Positions 40,959 to 50,598 are shown, counted from the first letter of the stretch. The stretch: DNA of 64,000 bases from Thermomonospora echinospora (GCF_900108175.1 NZ_FNVO01000007.1:34321-98320); one strand, 5' to 3'. The notes: generated by a model not told the origin, from the sequence alone. Numbers and translations: made by a program.

Positions 40959-42109
40959 TGGGCGCCGCCCTGGCCGAAGCGGGGGTGGATCAGGCCCGCG
41001 CAGGCGTAGGGGAACGCGTCCGGCTCCACCTCCACCACGGGGACGCCTCGTTCCTCCGCCAGCAGCCTGATGTGCGCCAGGTCGCCGCTCGCCAGCGCGT
41101 CGGAACGGGCCAGGATCTTCCAGGGGACGCGGCGCAGCAGTACCCGGGTCGTCTCCCCCACTCCCGGCTTGACCAGGTTGAGGTCGTCGATGCCGTACCG
41201 CTCGCCGATCCGCCGGACGGCGGCCCAGCCCGACCAGTCCGGCGTGCGGTCGGCCTCGCGCAGGGCCGGCCAGTCGCGGGCGACCCGCTCGGCGACCTCG
41301 CCGAACCGGGCGCAGACAGCGTCCAGGAAGAGCGCCGACACGTCCGCGGCGGCCAGTTCGGCGTAGAACTTGGCGCCGTGGAAGTCGTCCGGCCCGATCA
41401 GCGTGTCGTTGAGCACGGTACGGCTGACCAGGCCGGAGACGGTGGAGTTCAGGCAGGCGGACGGGATGAGGAAGTCGTCGCGGGTGCCGAAGATCTGGGC
41501 GCAGCGCCCGGGGTCGGCCAGCACCGCCAGCTCGTCGGAGAACGTGATCCCGGTGGCGCGGGCATGGGCGGACAGGGCGGCGGTCAGCTCCCGGGTGATG
41601 GCACCCTTGCCGGTCCAGCCGTCCACGAACATGACCGAGGCCGGGTCGTGGTGACGGGCCAGGTAGCGCAGCGCCACCCGGTCGATGCCCCGGCCGCGCA
41701 CGATGCTCATCGTGTAGTGCGGCAGGTCCAGCCCGTGCGCGATGCGCGCCCAGCGCCGGATCAGCACGCCGACCGGGGTGCCGGCGCGGGCCAGCGACAC
41801 CAGCACCGCCCCGCGGCCCCGCTCGGCGAGGATCATCTCAGTGATCAGCCCGACGGCGTGGGCCAGCCGGGACGCCGAGGCGTCCAGCGCCTCGTGGAAC
41901 AGCCGCAGGTACCGCGGGCCGGGCTGGTACTCCACGGGCAGCGACTCGGCGTAGTGGGCGCGGCCCGCCTGGATCGCCGCCTCCCGCTCCTCGGCGGGCG
42001 CCTCCAGCCGGGCGTGGGACAGGTCCTTCAGCAGCCAGGCGACGTCCTCGGCCGGGTAGCTGCCGAAGTCCGGCCCGTACAGCGGCCGGGGCAGGGTCTG
42101 GACGCTCAA
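40955..42109 (-). CDS. StiP-like protein of the Ter locus
   Basis: The 384-residue protein begins SVQTLPRPLYGPDFGSYPAED. Segments AVLVSLARAGTPVGVLIRRW, MFVDGWTGKGAITREL and GTRDDFLIPSACLNSTVSGL match the StiP family (PF11202), once called a cysteine protease. The SLARAGTPVG and VDGWTGKG segments look like a phosphoribosyltransferase-type PRPP site, so a transferase role is also possible. It overlaps both neighbouring genes by 4 bp, in the order phosphoribosyltransferase, StiP, HAD. Confidence 0.75.
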   Translation of the reverse strand: MSVQTLPRPLYGPDFGSYPAEDVAWLLKDLSHARLEAPAEEREAAIQAGRAHYAESLPVEYQPGPRYLRLFHEALDASASRLAHAVGLITEMILAERGRGAVLVSLARAGTPVGVLIRRWARIAHGLDLPHYTMSIVRGRGIDRVALRYLARHHDPASVMFVDGWTGKGAITRELTAALSAHARATGITFSDELAVLADPGRCAQIFGTRDDFLIPSACLNSTVSGLVSRTVLNDTLIGPDDFHGAKFYAELAAADVSALFLDAVCARFGEVAERVARDWPALREADRTPDWSGWAAVRRIGERYGIDDLNLVKPGVGETTRVLLRRVPWKILARSDALASGDLAHIRLLAEERGVPVVEVEPDAFPYACAGLIHPRFGQGGAQ

Positions 42110-43713
42110 CGGGTCCCCTTCCGGACGGGCGTGTGGACGGGCACCGCGGCCACCACGACCGGGGCGATCTCGCGCAGCCGGGCCAGCAGCCCGGCCCGCA
42201 TGCCCGGCGTGTCACCGGCCTTGTCGACCACCAGCACGATCGCGTCGAACGCGCGGGACGGGTCGGCGCCCGCGGCCACGTTGTAGGCGTAGCGCTCCCC
42301 CGGGCCGTCGGCCGGATCGTCGTGGGCAGGGAACGCCAGCCGGGTCCGGATGGCGTATCCGGGCTCGTCCACGGCCAGCACCGGGGAACGCGTCGTGGTC
42401 GAGTACCGCACGTCCACGGCGGGCAGCAGGTCGGCCAGCGCCTCGGCCAGCCGCAGCGGCGCGTACATCAGCTCCTCGAAGCCGAGCACCAGCACCCGCC
42501 GGGCCCGGCCGGGCAGTGCCTCGGCGAGCGTGGTGGCCATCGCGGGCAGCTCCTTGTCCAGCCGCTCGCGGTGCTCGGGCATGAAGCCGTGCCGCCCGCC
42601 CTCGGGCAGGTCGCCCGGCCAGCCCGGGTCGACGCGGACGACGGGGTGGTCACGGCCGGGGAGCGCCGCCGTGGGAGGCGCGGCGGCGGTGGCAGCGACC
42701 AGCGCCTGACCCGCCTCCAGCACGTCCGGCGGCAGCTCCACCCGGCCGGACACCAGCGCCACCGCGTCGATGCGCGTACCCAGCTCGTCGGCGAAGGCCG
42801 CCATCCGCGCCCGGTCCCGTGGCCCCCGCACGTCCACCAGGGCGGCCAGAACGTAGCGGTCGCGCGGGCGCAGGGCGTGCAGCGCACGGATCGTGTTGAG
42901 CACCGTGTTGCCGGTGGACAGCTCGTCGTCGACCAGCACCACCGGCCCGTCCGCCTCCATCAGTGCCCGGTCGGCGGGCAGCAGCAGGTGGCTGGTGGCG
43001 TGGCTGTGCTCCTCCTCGAACCCCCCGTAGGGCGGTATCCCGGCCACGGGACGGCGGGTCGAGTGCAGGTAGCCGGCGCCGCCCAGCGCGTCGGCCACCG
43101 AGTGCCCCAGGGCCGTCGCGGTCTCGGCGTACCCGATCACCAGGGCGCCCATCGGCGCGCCCTGGCCGGCCAGCAGAACGTCCCGCAACCGCGCCGCCGC
43201 CCGCCCGGGTGCCGCGCCGCCCGGCATATCGGCGGCGCCGGGCGAGCCGGTGGCGCTGTGCAGACCCGGCGGCAGGCTCGTCCGGGAGTCCGACGCCCGG
43301 CCGCCGAACCCGGCGGTACCGAGATGCGAGGACGACCGTGCGTTCCCCTCCTCCCCCTCCGCCGGCCAGAGCCGCAGGTCGTCCCCTGCGCTGGGGGTCG
43401 TCTCCTTGATCGGGACGCCGCCCGCCGCCTGGTCGGCCAGCGCGGCGCGCAGGGCATGGCCCGCGGCGGCGGCCGTTCCGGCGGGCAGGTCGGTGATCAG
43501 GCGGCCCAGCAGCAGGCCCGCACCGTGCACCAGGCGGGGGTCGGTCGGCACATGCTTGCCCAGCACCGCGGAGACCAGCAGATGGGCGCGGCGCGGGTTG
43601 CGGCGCACCGCCAGGCCGACCAGATCGGCCAGCCCGACGCCGAACGGGCGGTCACCGTCGGCCAGCCGTACCCCCAGGCGCTCGGCGACCCAGGTCCCGT
43701 TCCAGCCGCTCAC
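42106..43713 (-). CDS. Phosphoribosyltransferase-domain protein of the Ter locus
   Basis: The 535-residue protein has an N-terminal region, a low-complexity linker (about residues 100-170), then a phosphoribosyltransferase domain with PRPP loop VVLVDDELSTGNT (258-270). A C-terminal TRSP-like domain follows, including VLVLGFEELMYAPLRLAEAL. Such two-domain proteins occur in ter clusters and are thought to build a nucleoside-like signal. The GTG start overlaps the TGA of the HpcH-like gene; a longer upstream frame is only the shadow of that gene. Confidence 0.78.
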   Translation of the reverse strand: MSGWNGTWVAERLGVRLADGDRPFGVGLADLVGLAVRRNPRRAHLLVSAVLGKHVPTDPRLVHGAGLLLGRLITDLPAGTAAAAGHALRAALADQAAGGVPIKETTPSAGDDLRLWPAEGEEGNARSSSHLGTAGFGGRASDSRTSLPPGLHSATGSPGAADMPGGAAPGRAAARLRDVLLAGQGAPMGALVIGYAETATALGHSVADALGGAGYLHSTRRPVAGIPPYGGFEEEHSHATSHLLLPADRALMEADGPVVLVDDELSTGNTVLNTIRALHALRPRDRYVLAALVDVRGPRDRARMAAFADELGTRIDAVALVSGRVELPPDVLEAGQALVAATAAAPPTAALPGRDHPVVRVDPGWPGDLPEGGRHGFMPEHRERLDKELPAMATTLAEALPGRARRVLVLGFEELMYAPLRLAEALADLLPAVDVRYSTTTRSPVLAVDEPGYAIRTRLAFPAHDDPADGPGERYAYNVAAGADPSRAFDAIVLVVDKAGDTPGMRAGLLARLREIAPVVVAAVPVHTPVRKGTR

Positions 43714-44867
43714 CGGCCGCCCGCCGCTTCGAGCAGTTCCACGAACGTGACGTCCTCGGCCGCCACCCCGAACACCTGGGCGCGCAGCATCAGCCGCTCG
43801 GCCCACGCCCGGTGCGGCTTGGCCTCGTTCATCTTGTTGGCGTAGGCGCTGGCCATCGCGCCGCCGCCGGTGACGCCGAGGATGTCGGCGGCGTCGCAGT
43901 ACTCCTCGTGGGTCACCACCGACAACGCGTGCACGGCGGCGACATGGGACGGATGGATCACAGTCTTGCCGATCAGCCCGTTGGCCTTGTCGAGGTGCAC
44001 CTCGCGGATCAGCCCGTCCAGCTCGGCACTGATGATGTTCTCCCGGAGCGTGGTCGCGTCGCGCCGCTCGAACGGCGCCTGTCGTAGCTGGGGCTTGAAC
44101 AGCCGTTCCCCAGCGGAGAAGTACTCCCACACCGGGCCGGTGACCACGAAGCCGCTGCCGTCGGCCCGGCCCAGCACGTTGACCACATCGGCGATCACGC
44201 TGGCCACCGGATGGATGTCGTAGATCGTCAGATCGGGCGGCCGGCGCAGGCCGTAGGCGGCGCACAGGTCGGTGGCGCCCAGCCGCACCGCCAGCACCAG
44301 TTCGGCGTGCTTGGCCAGCAGCCGCGCCACGTCGTGCAGCATCTCGGTACGGGTCTCCCGGTAGATCGCCTCCCGGCTCTCGATCACCGGCATGGCCAGC
44401 AGCCGGCGCGCGGCCAGCGGCGCGGTCTGCTCCAGCGCCTCCAGGAACGCTCCACCGGTGGCGGCGGTGAACTTCGGCAGCACGAACCCGCTGACCAGGT
44501 CGACCGCGTCGCCGAGCCGCCGGGTCAGGTCGTCGATCTGCTCGGGGAGGCGGACCCGGATGAACAGCAGCGGGGCGGCGGTCCCGGCGGCGTGCACGGT
44601 GCGCAGTTGCCCCACCAGGTTGGCCTCGGCGGCGGGCACCTCGTCGTCGGGGATGGCGTCCTCCAGGCACACCACCATGCTCATCACCCCGCGGCGGGCG
44701 GCCTTGGCGATGTCGCCGGCCAGGGTGGGGCGGGTGGCCGGGCTGTAGAGCGTGGCGCCGAGCGCCACCGCCAGCAGGGCCGGATCGGCGTCGCGGCCGA
44801 ACGACCTCGGGTGCCGGAAGAACAGGTGCTTGCGCCGGGCGGCGGAGACGTGGTCGAAGTGTCGCAT
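43710..44867 (-). CDS. HpcH/HpaI aldolase - citrate lyase-like protein of the Ter locus
   Basis: The 385-residue protein has citrate-lyase-beta features: VVCLEDAIPDDEVPAAEANL, LLFIRVRLPEQ, the segment VLPKFTAATGG, AMPVIESREA and KTVIHPSHVAAVHAL. This TIM-barrel family cleaves or forms C-C bonds of acyl compounds with Mg2+. It is the first gene of the four-gene operon with phosphoribosyltransferase, StiP and HAD genes, as in other ter biosynthetic modules. Start ATG 44867 is preceded only by a weak site. Confidence 0.82.
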   Translation of the reverse strand: MRHFDHVSAARRKHLFFRHPRSFGRDADPALLAVALGATLYSPATRPTLAGDIAKAARRGVMSMVVCLEDAIPDDEVPAAEANLVGQLRTVHAAGTAAPLLFIRVRLPEQIDDLTRRLGDAVDLVSGFVLPKFTAATGGAFLEALEQTAPLAARRLLAMPVIESREAIYRETRTEMLHDVARLLAKHAELVLAVRLGATDLCAAYGLRRPPDLTIYDIHPVASVIADVVNVLGRADGSGFVVTGPVWEYFSAGERLFKPQLRQAPFERRDATTLRENIISAELDGLIREVHLDKANGLIGKTVIHPSHVAAVHALSVVTHEEYCDAADILGVTGGGAMASAYANKMNEAKPHRAWAERLMLRAQVFGVAAEDVTFVELLEAAGGR

Positions 44868-45007
44868 GGAAGCGATCCCTTTCCATGGTCTAACGGGCAC
44901 GTCCCGACGGCCCCGGCCCGAACCACCCTTCGGAACGATATACGGGGGGCTGTACCGAATAGCACGTTTTGGATATGTGCCGGCCGTCACCTCGGCAGGA
45001 CGGCGAA

Positions 45008-45052
45008 CATGCCGAGGGCCGGTGAACCGTGAGTCCACCGGCCCTCGGCATG
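45008..45052 (-). terminator. 17-bp stem-loop after the first terD gene
   Basis: A perfect 17-bp stem (45008-45024 with 45036-45052) and 11-nt loop lie 5 bp beyond the terD stop. It separates the terD/DUF475 transcript from the HpcH operon and is a very stable intrinsic-type terminator. Confidence 0.85.
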
Positions 45053-45057
45053 CACGA

Positions 45058-45633
45058 TCACAGATGTGCCGACACCGCCGGCAGCAGATGCTGGAAGGTA
45101 CGGCCGGTGGCGGTGGCGCCGATCGCGGTCATCGACCAGTCCCGCCCGTCCCGGGTCAGCTTCGCCATGATCTGCGCGGTGTGCGGCCCGGACCCCGACA
45201 GGTCGTAACGCGCCAGCTCCTGCCCGGTGGCCTCGTCGACCAGCCGGCAGAACGCGCCCGCGATCTGGGAGAAGTCCTGGCCGGTGAAGGAGTTGACGGT
45301 GAACACCAGTTGGGCGATGCCGGCGGGCAGGGCGACCAGGTCCACGTCGATCGACTCGTCGTCGCCCTGCCCCGCACCGGTGAGGTTGTCGCCGGTGTGC
45401 TGAACGGACCCGTCCTTGCTGCGCAGCTGACGGAACCAGACCGCGTCGACGAGGTTGCCGGAGGGATCGAACAGCAGGCAGGAGGCGTCGAGGTCGATCG
45501 ACTGCCTCCTCCTGCCGAACAGTCCCCTCCGGACGACCGCGTCCCAGCCCAGCCCCATCCTGACCTTGCCGAGCGTGCCCCCGTCCGGCTTGGCCAGTGA
45601 GACCTTCTGCCCCTTGTGCAGCGAGATGGACAT
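45058..45633 (-). CDS. TerD-family protein, divergent paralogue
   Basis: A 191-residue TerD-fold protein starting MSISLHKGQKVSLAK. It keeps the calcium-site motifs IDLDAS and [15 protein letters not shown] of the family but is clearly more divergent than the two other TerD proteins nearby, with an extra basic loop RRGLFGRRRQ. TerD proteins bind Ca2+ and are cytoplasmic components of the Ter stress system. It is the last gene downstream of the DUF475 membrane protein, 26 bp away. Confidence 0.85.
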   Translation of the reverse strand: MSISLHKGQKVSLAKPDGGTLGKVRMGLGWDAVVRRGLFGRRRQSIDLDASCLLFDPSGNLVDAVWFRQLRSKDGSVQHTGDNLTGAGQGDDESIDVDLVALPAGIAQLVFTVNSFTGQDFSQIAGAFCRLVDEATGQELARYDLSGSGPHTAQIMAKLTRDGRDWSMTAIGATATGRTFQHLLPAVSAHL

Positions 45634-45659
45634 GGTCGGGTTCATCCCTTCGTCAGTGA

Positions 45660-46766
45660 CTAACTCCCTGACACACCCGTGGGATGCAACTCCTTGCCCT
45701 CGCCGGCCTCGTCGCCGGGCTCACCGTCGCCCTCTCGCCGGTTGCGCAGCACCGAGGACAGGAACGCCGCGATGATCAGACCCGCGCCGAGCCCGCCGGT
45801 GATCCACTCGGGCACGTGGGAGCCGATGCTGATCAGCATGCAGGCCGCCAGCGCGCCGATGGCCCAGTGCGCCCCGTGCTCGAGGTAGACGTACTCGTGC
45901 AGGGTGCCCTTGCGGACCAGGAACACCGTCAGCGACCGGATGTACATGGCGCCGATGCCCAGGCCCAGCATGATGACGACCGGGTCGGTGCTGATCGCGA
46001 ACGCCCCGATGACCCCGTCGAAGGAGAACGAGGCGTCCAGCACCTCCAGGTAGAGGAACAGGAAGAACCCGGCCTTGCCGGTGGCCAGCACCAGCCCGTT
46101 GGGACCGGTGCCCCCCTTGCCCTCACCCTCCTCGCCGAGATCGCCCCCGTCGGCGAACAGCTCGCCCAGCCCGTTGACCAGGATGTAGGTCACCATGCCG
46201 AGCACACCGGCGATCATCACCTGGCCGGGGTCGTCGGCGAAGTTGCCGGCCACGAAGGCCAGCGAACCGCCGGCGACGACCACCGACAGCTGGTCGAGCT
46301 TGCCGATCCGGGCCAGCGGCCGTTCCAGCCACGGCAGCCACTTGTCGGCGCGTTCCTCGAACACGAAGTCCAGGAACAGCATCAGCAGGAACATGCCGCC
46401 GAAGGCCGCGATCATCGGATACGCCTCGTGCATCCGGTCGGCGTACGCCTCGTGGTCGTTGAACGCCAGGTCGATGGCCTCGATCGGGTTCAACTTGGCG
46501 GTGATCCCGACGATCAGCAGCGGGAAGACCAGCCGCATGCCGAACACCGCGATGGCGATACCGATGGTCAGGAAGATCTTCTGCCAGAACGGGCTCATCC
46601 GGTCCAACACCTTGGCGTTGACCACGGCGTTGTCGAACGACAGCGAGATCTCCAGGACGGCGAGGACGGCCACCAATGCCAGTCCGGCCGGGCCGCCGTA
46701 CAGCAGCGCGGCGACCAGGCCCAGGGCGGTGACGGCGAACGACCACCCGAAGGTGCGAAGAATCAT
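45660..46766 (-). CDS. DUF475/TerC-like integral membrane protein
   Basis: The 368-residue protein has about nine membrane helices. LEISLSFDNAVVNAKVL and LDASFSFDGVIGAF repeat the acidic S-x-D-(N/G) motif of TerC-type metal transport proteins. An acidic loop GDLGEEGEGKGG lies between. The family (PF04332) is regularly encoded beside terD genes in Streptomyces-like genomes. TerC relatives export manganese or help load metal on exported proteins, so a metal role is inferred. It is flanked by two terD genes in the same direction. Confidence 0.85.
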   Translation of the reverse strand: MILRTFGWSFAVTALGLVAALLYGGPAGLALVAVLAVLEISLSFDNAVVNAKVLDRMSPFWQKIFLTIGIAIAVFGMRLVFPLLIVGITAKLNPIEAIDLAFNDHEAYADRMHEAYPMIAAFGGMFLLMLFLDFVFEERADKWLPWLERPLARIGKLDQLSVVVAGGSLAFVAGNFADDPGQVMIAGVLGMVTYILVNGLGELFADGGDLGEEGEGKGGTGPNGLVLATGKAGFFLFLYLEVLDASFSFDGVIGAFAISTDPVVIMLGLGIGAMYIRSLTVFLVRKGTLHEYVYLEHGAHWAIGALAACMLISIGSHVPEWITGGLGAGLIIAAFLSSVLRNRREGDGEPGDEAGEGKELHPTGVSGS

Positions 46767-46807
46767 GAATGTGTTTCTGCTAGACGTGGCGGGGAAACGT
46801 CAGCGTG

Positions 46808-47386
46808 TCAGCCCACGTTGACGCCGAAGTCCATGGCGATGCCGGCCAGGCCCGAGGCGTACCCCTGGCCGACCGCCCGGAACTTCCACTCTGACTGGTA
46901 GCGGTACAGCTCGCCGAAGACCATCGCGGTCTCGGTCGAAGCGTCCTCGGTCAGGTCGAAACGGGCCAGCTCGGAGTTGTCGGCCCGGTTGACGATGCGG
47001 ATGAAGGCGTTGCGGACCTGGCCGAAGCTCTGTCCGCGGTTATCGGCGTCGTAGATCGACACCGGAAAGACGATGCGCTCACACTCGGCCGGAACCTGGG
47101 TGAGGGTGACGTTGATGACCTCGTCGTCCCCCTCGCCCTCACCGGTCAGGTTGTCACCGGTGTGCTCCACCGAACCGTCCGGGCTGCGCAGGTTGTTGAA
47201 GAACACGAAGTGCTGGTCGGAGATGACCTTGCCGGCGCTGTTGAGCAACAGCGCGGAGGCGTCCAGGTCGAAGTCCGCGCCGGTGGTCGCGCGGACGTCC
47301 CAGCCCAGGCCGACCGCCACCGCGGTCAGGTTGGGCGCGGCCTTGGACAGTGAGACGTTACCGCCCTTGGCGAGGGAAACTCCCAT
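46808..47386 (-). CDS. terD: TerD-family stress protein
   Basis: A 192-residue canonical TerD protein: [49 protein letters not shown] and the end [19 protein letters not shown]. The Asp-rich motifs form two Ca2+ sites. About 75-80% of residues appear identical with the next TerD protein (47535-48110), so they are recent paralogues. In other bacteria TerD proteins contribute to tellurite, phage and oxidative-stress tolerance. Confidence 0.92.
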   Translation of the reverse strand: MGVSLAKGGNVSLSKAAPNLTAVAVGLGWDVRATTGADFDLDASALLLNSAGKVISDQHFVFFNNLRSPDGSVEHTGDNLTGEGEGDDEVINVTLTQVPAECERIVFPVSIYDADNRGQSFGQVRNAFIRIVNRADNSELARFDLTEDASTETAMVFGELYRYQSEWKFRAVGQGYASGLAGIAMDFGVNVG

Positions 47387-47534
47387 GGTCGGGCTGCTCC
47401 TACTCCGTTGTGGTGCCTGTGATCCCTTGCGTGTCCCCCGATGCCGGCCCCTGGTGCGCGGGGCGGGCGGCCGCAGCCGGATGTGCGGCGGAACGCGATC
47501 GCCTGGTCCGGATCCCCGGGGCCGGGCGACCCGG

Positions 47535-48110
47535 TCAGAGGTTGACGCCGAAGTCCGTCGCGATGCCAGCCAGCCCCGAGGCGTACCCCTGGCCGACCGC
47601 CCGGAACTTCCACTCGGCGCCGTTGCGGTACAGCTCGCCGAAGACCATCGCGGTCTCGGTGGAGGCGTCCTCGGACAGGTCGTAGCGGGCCAGCTCGCTG
47701 CCGTCGCCCTGGTTCAGCACCCGGATGAAGGCGTTGCGGACCTGGCCGAAGTTCTGCCCGCGGCTGTCGGCGTCGTAGATCGACACGGCGAAGACCACCC
47801 GCTGCGCCTCGGCGGCCATGCCGGCGAGGTTCACCTTGACCTGCTCGTCGTCGCCCTCGCCGGCGCCGGTGAGGTTGTCACCGGTGTGCTCCACCGAGCC
47901 GTCGGGGGTCTTCAGGTTGTTGAAGAACACGAAGTGCTGGTCGGAGAGCACCTTGCCGGAGGCGTCCACGACGATCGCCGAGGCGTCCAGGTCGAAGTCG
48001 GTACCGGTGGTGGTGCGCACGTCCCAGCCCAGGCCCACGGTGACCGCGGTCAGACCCGGGGCCTGCTTGGTGAGCGAGACATTGCCGCCCTTGCTCAGAC
48101 TGACACCCAC
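47535..48110 (-). CDS. terD: TerD-family stress protein
   Basis: The 191-residue TerD protein starts [19 protein letters not shown] at GTG 48110, with AGGAGGT 4 nt upstream. It has [23 protein letters not shown] and the same C-terminus as its neighbour. It is the first gene of the leftward ter run and divergent from the coiled-coil protein gene; the 199-bp spacer between them should hold both promoters. Confidence 0.92.
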   Translation of the reverse strand: MGVSLSKGGNVSLTKQAPGLTAVTVGLGWDVRTTTGTDFDLDASAIVVDASGKVLSDQHFVFFNNLKTPDGSVEHTGDNLTGAGEGDDEQVKVNLAGMAAEAQRVVFAVSIYDADSRGQNFGQVRNAFIRVLNQGDGSELARYDLSEDASTETAMVFGELYRNGAEWKFRAVGQGYASGLAGIATDFGVNL

Positions 48111-48309
48111 AGTACCTCCTGGATTGATCTTCGAATCGCCGTCGGCCGAGGTCCGACATCCATAAGACGTCGTGGCGATGCTATCCGTTCCCTTACCGTC
48201 CGTCCGCCCCCGAATAACAGAACCGAACCGCCCCCTGCCGGTGAACACATCGCCCGATGTGGGCGAGACTGGGGGACGTACCGGACGCGGAACGAGCGGC
48301 GGAGGCGCA

Positions 48310-49569
48310 GTGCGGGGAGCGGGCGAGCAGCGTCGGCGCGGCCGCCGTGACACGGCCGCCCAGGCGGCCAGGACGGCCGCGCTCGCGGCGCGGGAGAGCG
48401 CTGCGAGCGCCTTCTACGAGATGGACCAGGCGCAGCGGTACGTCGGGGGGCGGGTCACCGTCTTCGCCGACCTGGACCCGGCCGCCGCGGTCTCCGCCCA
48501 GCGCGAGTTCGCCGCTCTCGACGAGCGGGCCGACGCCGCCTCCGCGAGCTATATCGCCGTCCTGGACTCCCACGACCTCAACGACGAGGAACGGTCCGCG
48601 GCCGAGTACGACGCCGCGCGCCGGGCCCTGACGGCGGTGACCGAGGGGCTCACCAAGGCCACCGCGGACCTCAACGGCTTCGCCGCCCGGCTGGGCACCC
48701 GGCTGGCCGGCCTGGAGGCGGCGCTGGACCAGCTGCCGCCCCGGCTGACGGCCGCCCGGGACGCGGTGGCGGCGGCCGAGGAGGCGGTCTCCCGGGCCCG
48801 GGCGGCCGGGCTGGACGCCGAAGAGCCGGCGGCCGGGCTGACCCGGGCGCGCGACACGCTGGCCCGGCTGTCGGCGCAGGGGCTCGGCGGGCTGGGCCTG
48901 TCCGGGGCGCTGGATGCGGCCGAGGAGGTGCGGCGGCTGGCCGAGGCCGCCCGCGAGCAGGCCGAGGAACTGCCGAAGGCGGCCGAGAAGGTGCGCCACT
49001 CGCTGGCCTCGGTGCGTACCCGGGCCCAGGTGGTGGCCGGACGGGCCGGGCCGGTGCGGGAGGCGATGAGCCGGCTGCTGCGCGGCTACTCGCAGGCCTG
49101 CTGGCAGGACCTGCGAAACGCGCCGGCGGCGATCGAGGAGGGGGTGGCCCGGGCCCAGGAGCGGATCGCCGAGGCCGAGGCGCACGTCGGGCACGGCCGG
49201 TGGCGGCAGGCGCAGCAGGCGGTGACCGCCGCGCGCACCGAGCTGAGCGCCGCCGATCGGCGGGCCGGGCAGGTCACCGGCCGGCTGGCCGAGCTGGACG
49301 CCGCCGCGGCCGATCCGGCCGGACCCGCCGAGGCCGCCAGGTTCGTGGTCCGCGACGCCCAGAAGCTGGTGGTCACCGCCGGCTCGGCGATCTCCCCGCA
49401 GCACGCCCGGACCTTGGACGGGCTGGTGGAACGGCTGGAGGCCGCGCCACAGCGGCTGCGCGGCGCCCACCCCGACTACTGGGCCTACCTACGGGAGCTG
49501 GAGTCGATCAAGACCGCCGCCCGCGACGTCGTCGAACGGGTCCGGGCCGAACGCGCCGGCCGTCGCTGA
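48310..49569 (+). CDS. Coiled-coil protein of the Ter locus
   Basis: The protein of about 419 residues is dominated by Ala, Glu, Arg and Leu in long heptad-like helices (for example [19 protein letters not shown] and [20 protein letters not shown]). It ends in a conserved-looking [21 protein letters not shown]. There is no membrane helix or catalytic motif. Long coiled-coil proteins of this kind are frequently encoded beside terD genes in actinomycetes and may be structural or adaptor components. The GTG at 48310 with GGAGG 4 nt upstream is the chosen start; it is divergent from terD. Confidence 0.75.
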   Translation: MRGAGEQRRRGRRDTAAQAARTAALAARESAASAFYEMDQAQRYVGGRVTVFADLDPAAAVSAQREFAALDERADAASASYIAVLDSHDLNDEERSAAEYDAARRALTAVTEGLTKATADLNGFAARLGTRLAGLEAALDQLPPRLTAARDAVAAAEEAVSRARAAGLDAEEPAAGLTRARDTLARLSAQGLGGLGLSGALDAAEEVRRLAEAAREQAEELPKAAEKVRHSLASVRTRAQVVAGRAGPVREAMSRLLRGYSQACWQDLRNAPAAIEEGVARAQERIAEAEAHVGHGRWRQAQQAVTAARTELSAADRRAGQVTGRLAELDAAAADPAGPAEAARFVVRDAQKLVVTAGSAISPQHARTLDGLVERLEAAPQRLRGAHPDYWAYLRELESIKTAARDVVERVRAERAGRR

Positions 49570-49707
49570 CCCCGGTCCCACCGCCGGGCGAACGGCACGA
49601 CGTCTCTGCGGACCCACCGCCGGGCGAACGGCCGCCGGCCGATGACCGGGCCGCTGCTCGCCCGCGCCGGAACCGACCTGGACGCCGCCAGGGGGCGGCC
49701 CGGCCGG

Positions 49708-50184
49708 TCACCTCGGGTTGTCGCCGTGCAGGCCGATCGTCAGGTTGCGGCCGACCATGGGCGGGCGGCCGGGCTGCGGCTCCACGTACGGCGGCGGGGC
49801 CGGCTGGCCCTGGGGGCCGGTCTTGGCGTACTGGTGCTGACCTTGCGCCTGGCCGTGGGCGGGCTCGGCCACCACGGCGGTGCCGTAGGCGCACACCTCG
49901 TGGCCGCCCCGGCCGCCGCCGACGAGGGCGTTGTCGAAGCACATGCCCACAACGGCGTTGGCGCCCATCCGCTGGGCCTCCTCGGCCAGCCGCTGCACCG
50001 CCTCCCGGCGGGTGGGGGCCAGGCCGAGCCCCGGCTGCTCGCCGGTCGACCTGCGGAAGGTGCCGCTGCTGGGCGACGGGCCCGGGACCATGCCCTGATC
50101 GTTGTGCACGGCCACCCCGAGCACCGGGCCGAGCACCCTGCGGATCTCGAACCCCGGCAGGCCATCAGTCGTGACGATCAGCAT
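49708..50184 (-). CDS. YbjQ-family (DUF74) putative heavy-metal-binding protein with disordered tail
   Basis: The 158-residue protein begins MLIVTTDGLPGFEIRRVLGP at ATG 50184 (GGAGAGC upstream), the start of the YbjQ fold. AVQRLAEEAQRMGANAVVGM and GGHEVCAYGTAVV complete the domain. A Gln/Pro-rich tail of about 45 residues follows. YbjQ proteins form pentamers of uncertain function. It lies 29 bp after the small protein gene at 50214 and is likely co-transcribed. Confidence 0.82.
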   Translation of the reverse strand: MLIVTTDGLPGFEIRRVLGPVLGVAVHNDQGMVPGPSPSSGTFRRSTGEQPGLGLAPTRREAVQRLAEEAQRMGANAVVGMCFDNALVGGGRGGHEVCAYGTAVVAEPAHGQAQGQHQYAKTGPQGQPAPPPYVEPQPGRPPMVGRNLTIGLHGDNPR

Positions 50185-50213
50185 GCTCTCCACCGTAGAC
50201 GACCGGTGGACGT

Positions 50214-50564
50214 TCATGTCCCGTCAACGACCTCTTCGACCACGCTGGTGCCCGATCCCGGCTGGGACTCCCACTGCCAGGTCTCCTCCAGCCTGAGCCG
50301 CCCGTCGTCCAGCACCCGCACCACCGACACGCAGTGGCCGTTCGCGGTCTGCCCCTCGACGTTGAGCTGGCTGTAACGGAAGTCGAGGCGGTCGCCGTCG
50401 CGGGTGCCCACCAGGTGGCCGCGCCGGATCGCGCCGCCGCTGTAGGCGGCCCAGATCTCACCGTCCCGCTCGTGGTACTCGAAGGTCGTGCCGGTGCCGA
50501 CCTCACCGCCGGTCACGTCGGCGACCGCGCGAAACCGCCTGCCGTCCAAAGAGGGAGCCGTCAT
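50214..50564 (-). CDS. Small beta-rich conserved protein of unknown function
   Basis: A 116-residue protein with repeated strands: TTFEYHERDGEIWAAYSGG, IRRGHLVGTRDGDRLDFRY and LNVEGQTANGHC. The pattern resembles an uncharacterised family sometimes mis-named N-acetylglutamate synthase; a small lipocalin-like barrel is plausible. It has no acetyltransferase motif. It lies 34 bp after the sigma factor gene, and a hairpin spans that gap and the first codons. Confidence 0.65.
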   Translation of the reverse strand: MTAPSLDGRRFRAVADVTGGEVGTGTTFEYHERDGEIWAAYSGGAIRRGHLVGTRDGDRLDFRYSQLNVEGQTANGHCVSVVRVLDDGRLRLEETWQWESQPGSGTSVVEEVVDGT

Positions 50565-50590
50565 AAGAACGATCCTAGGGACGGCTCCCT
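50552..50590 (-). terminator. Hairpin between sigma factor gene and the next gene
   Basis: AGGGAGCCGTC (50552-50562) and GACGGCTCCCT (50580-50590) form an 11-bp perfect stem with a 17-nt loop, starting 8 bp after the sigma factor stop. The second arm in transcription order lies over the first codons of the following gene, so it could both terminate and limit translation. Confidence 0.6.
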
Positions 50591-50598
50591 CCCGGACG

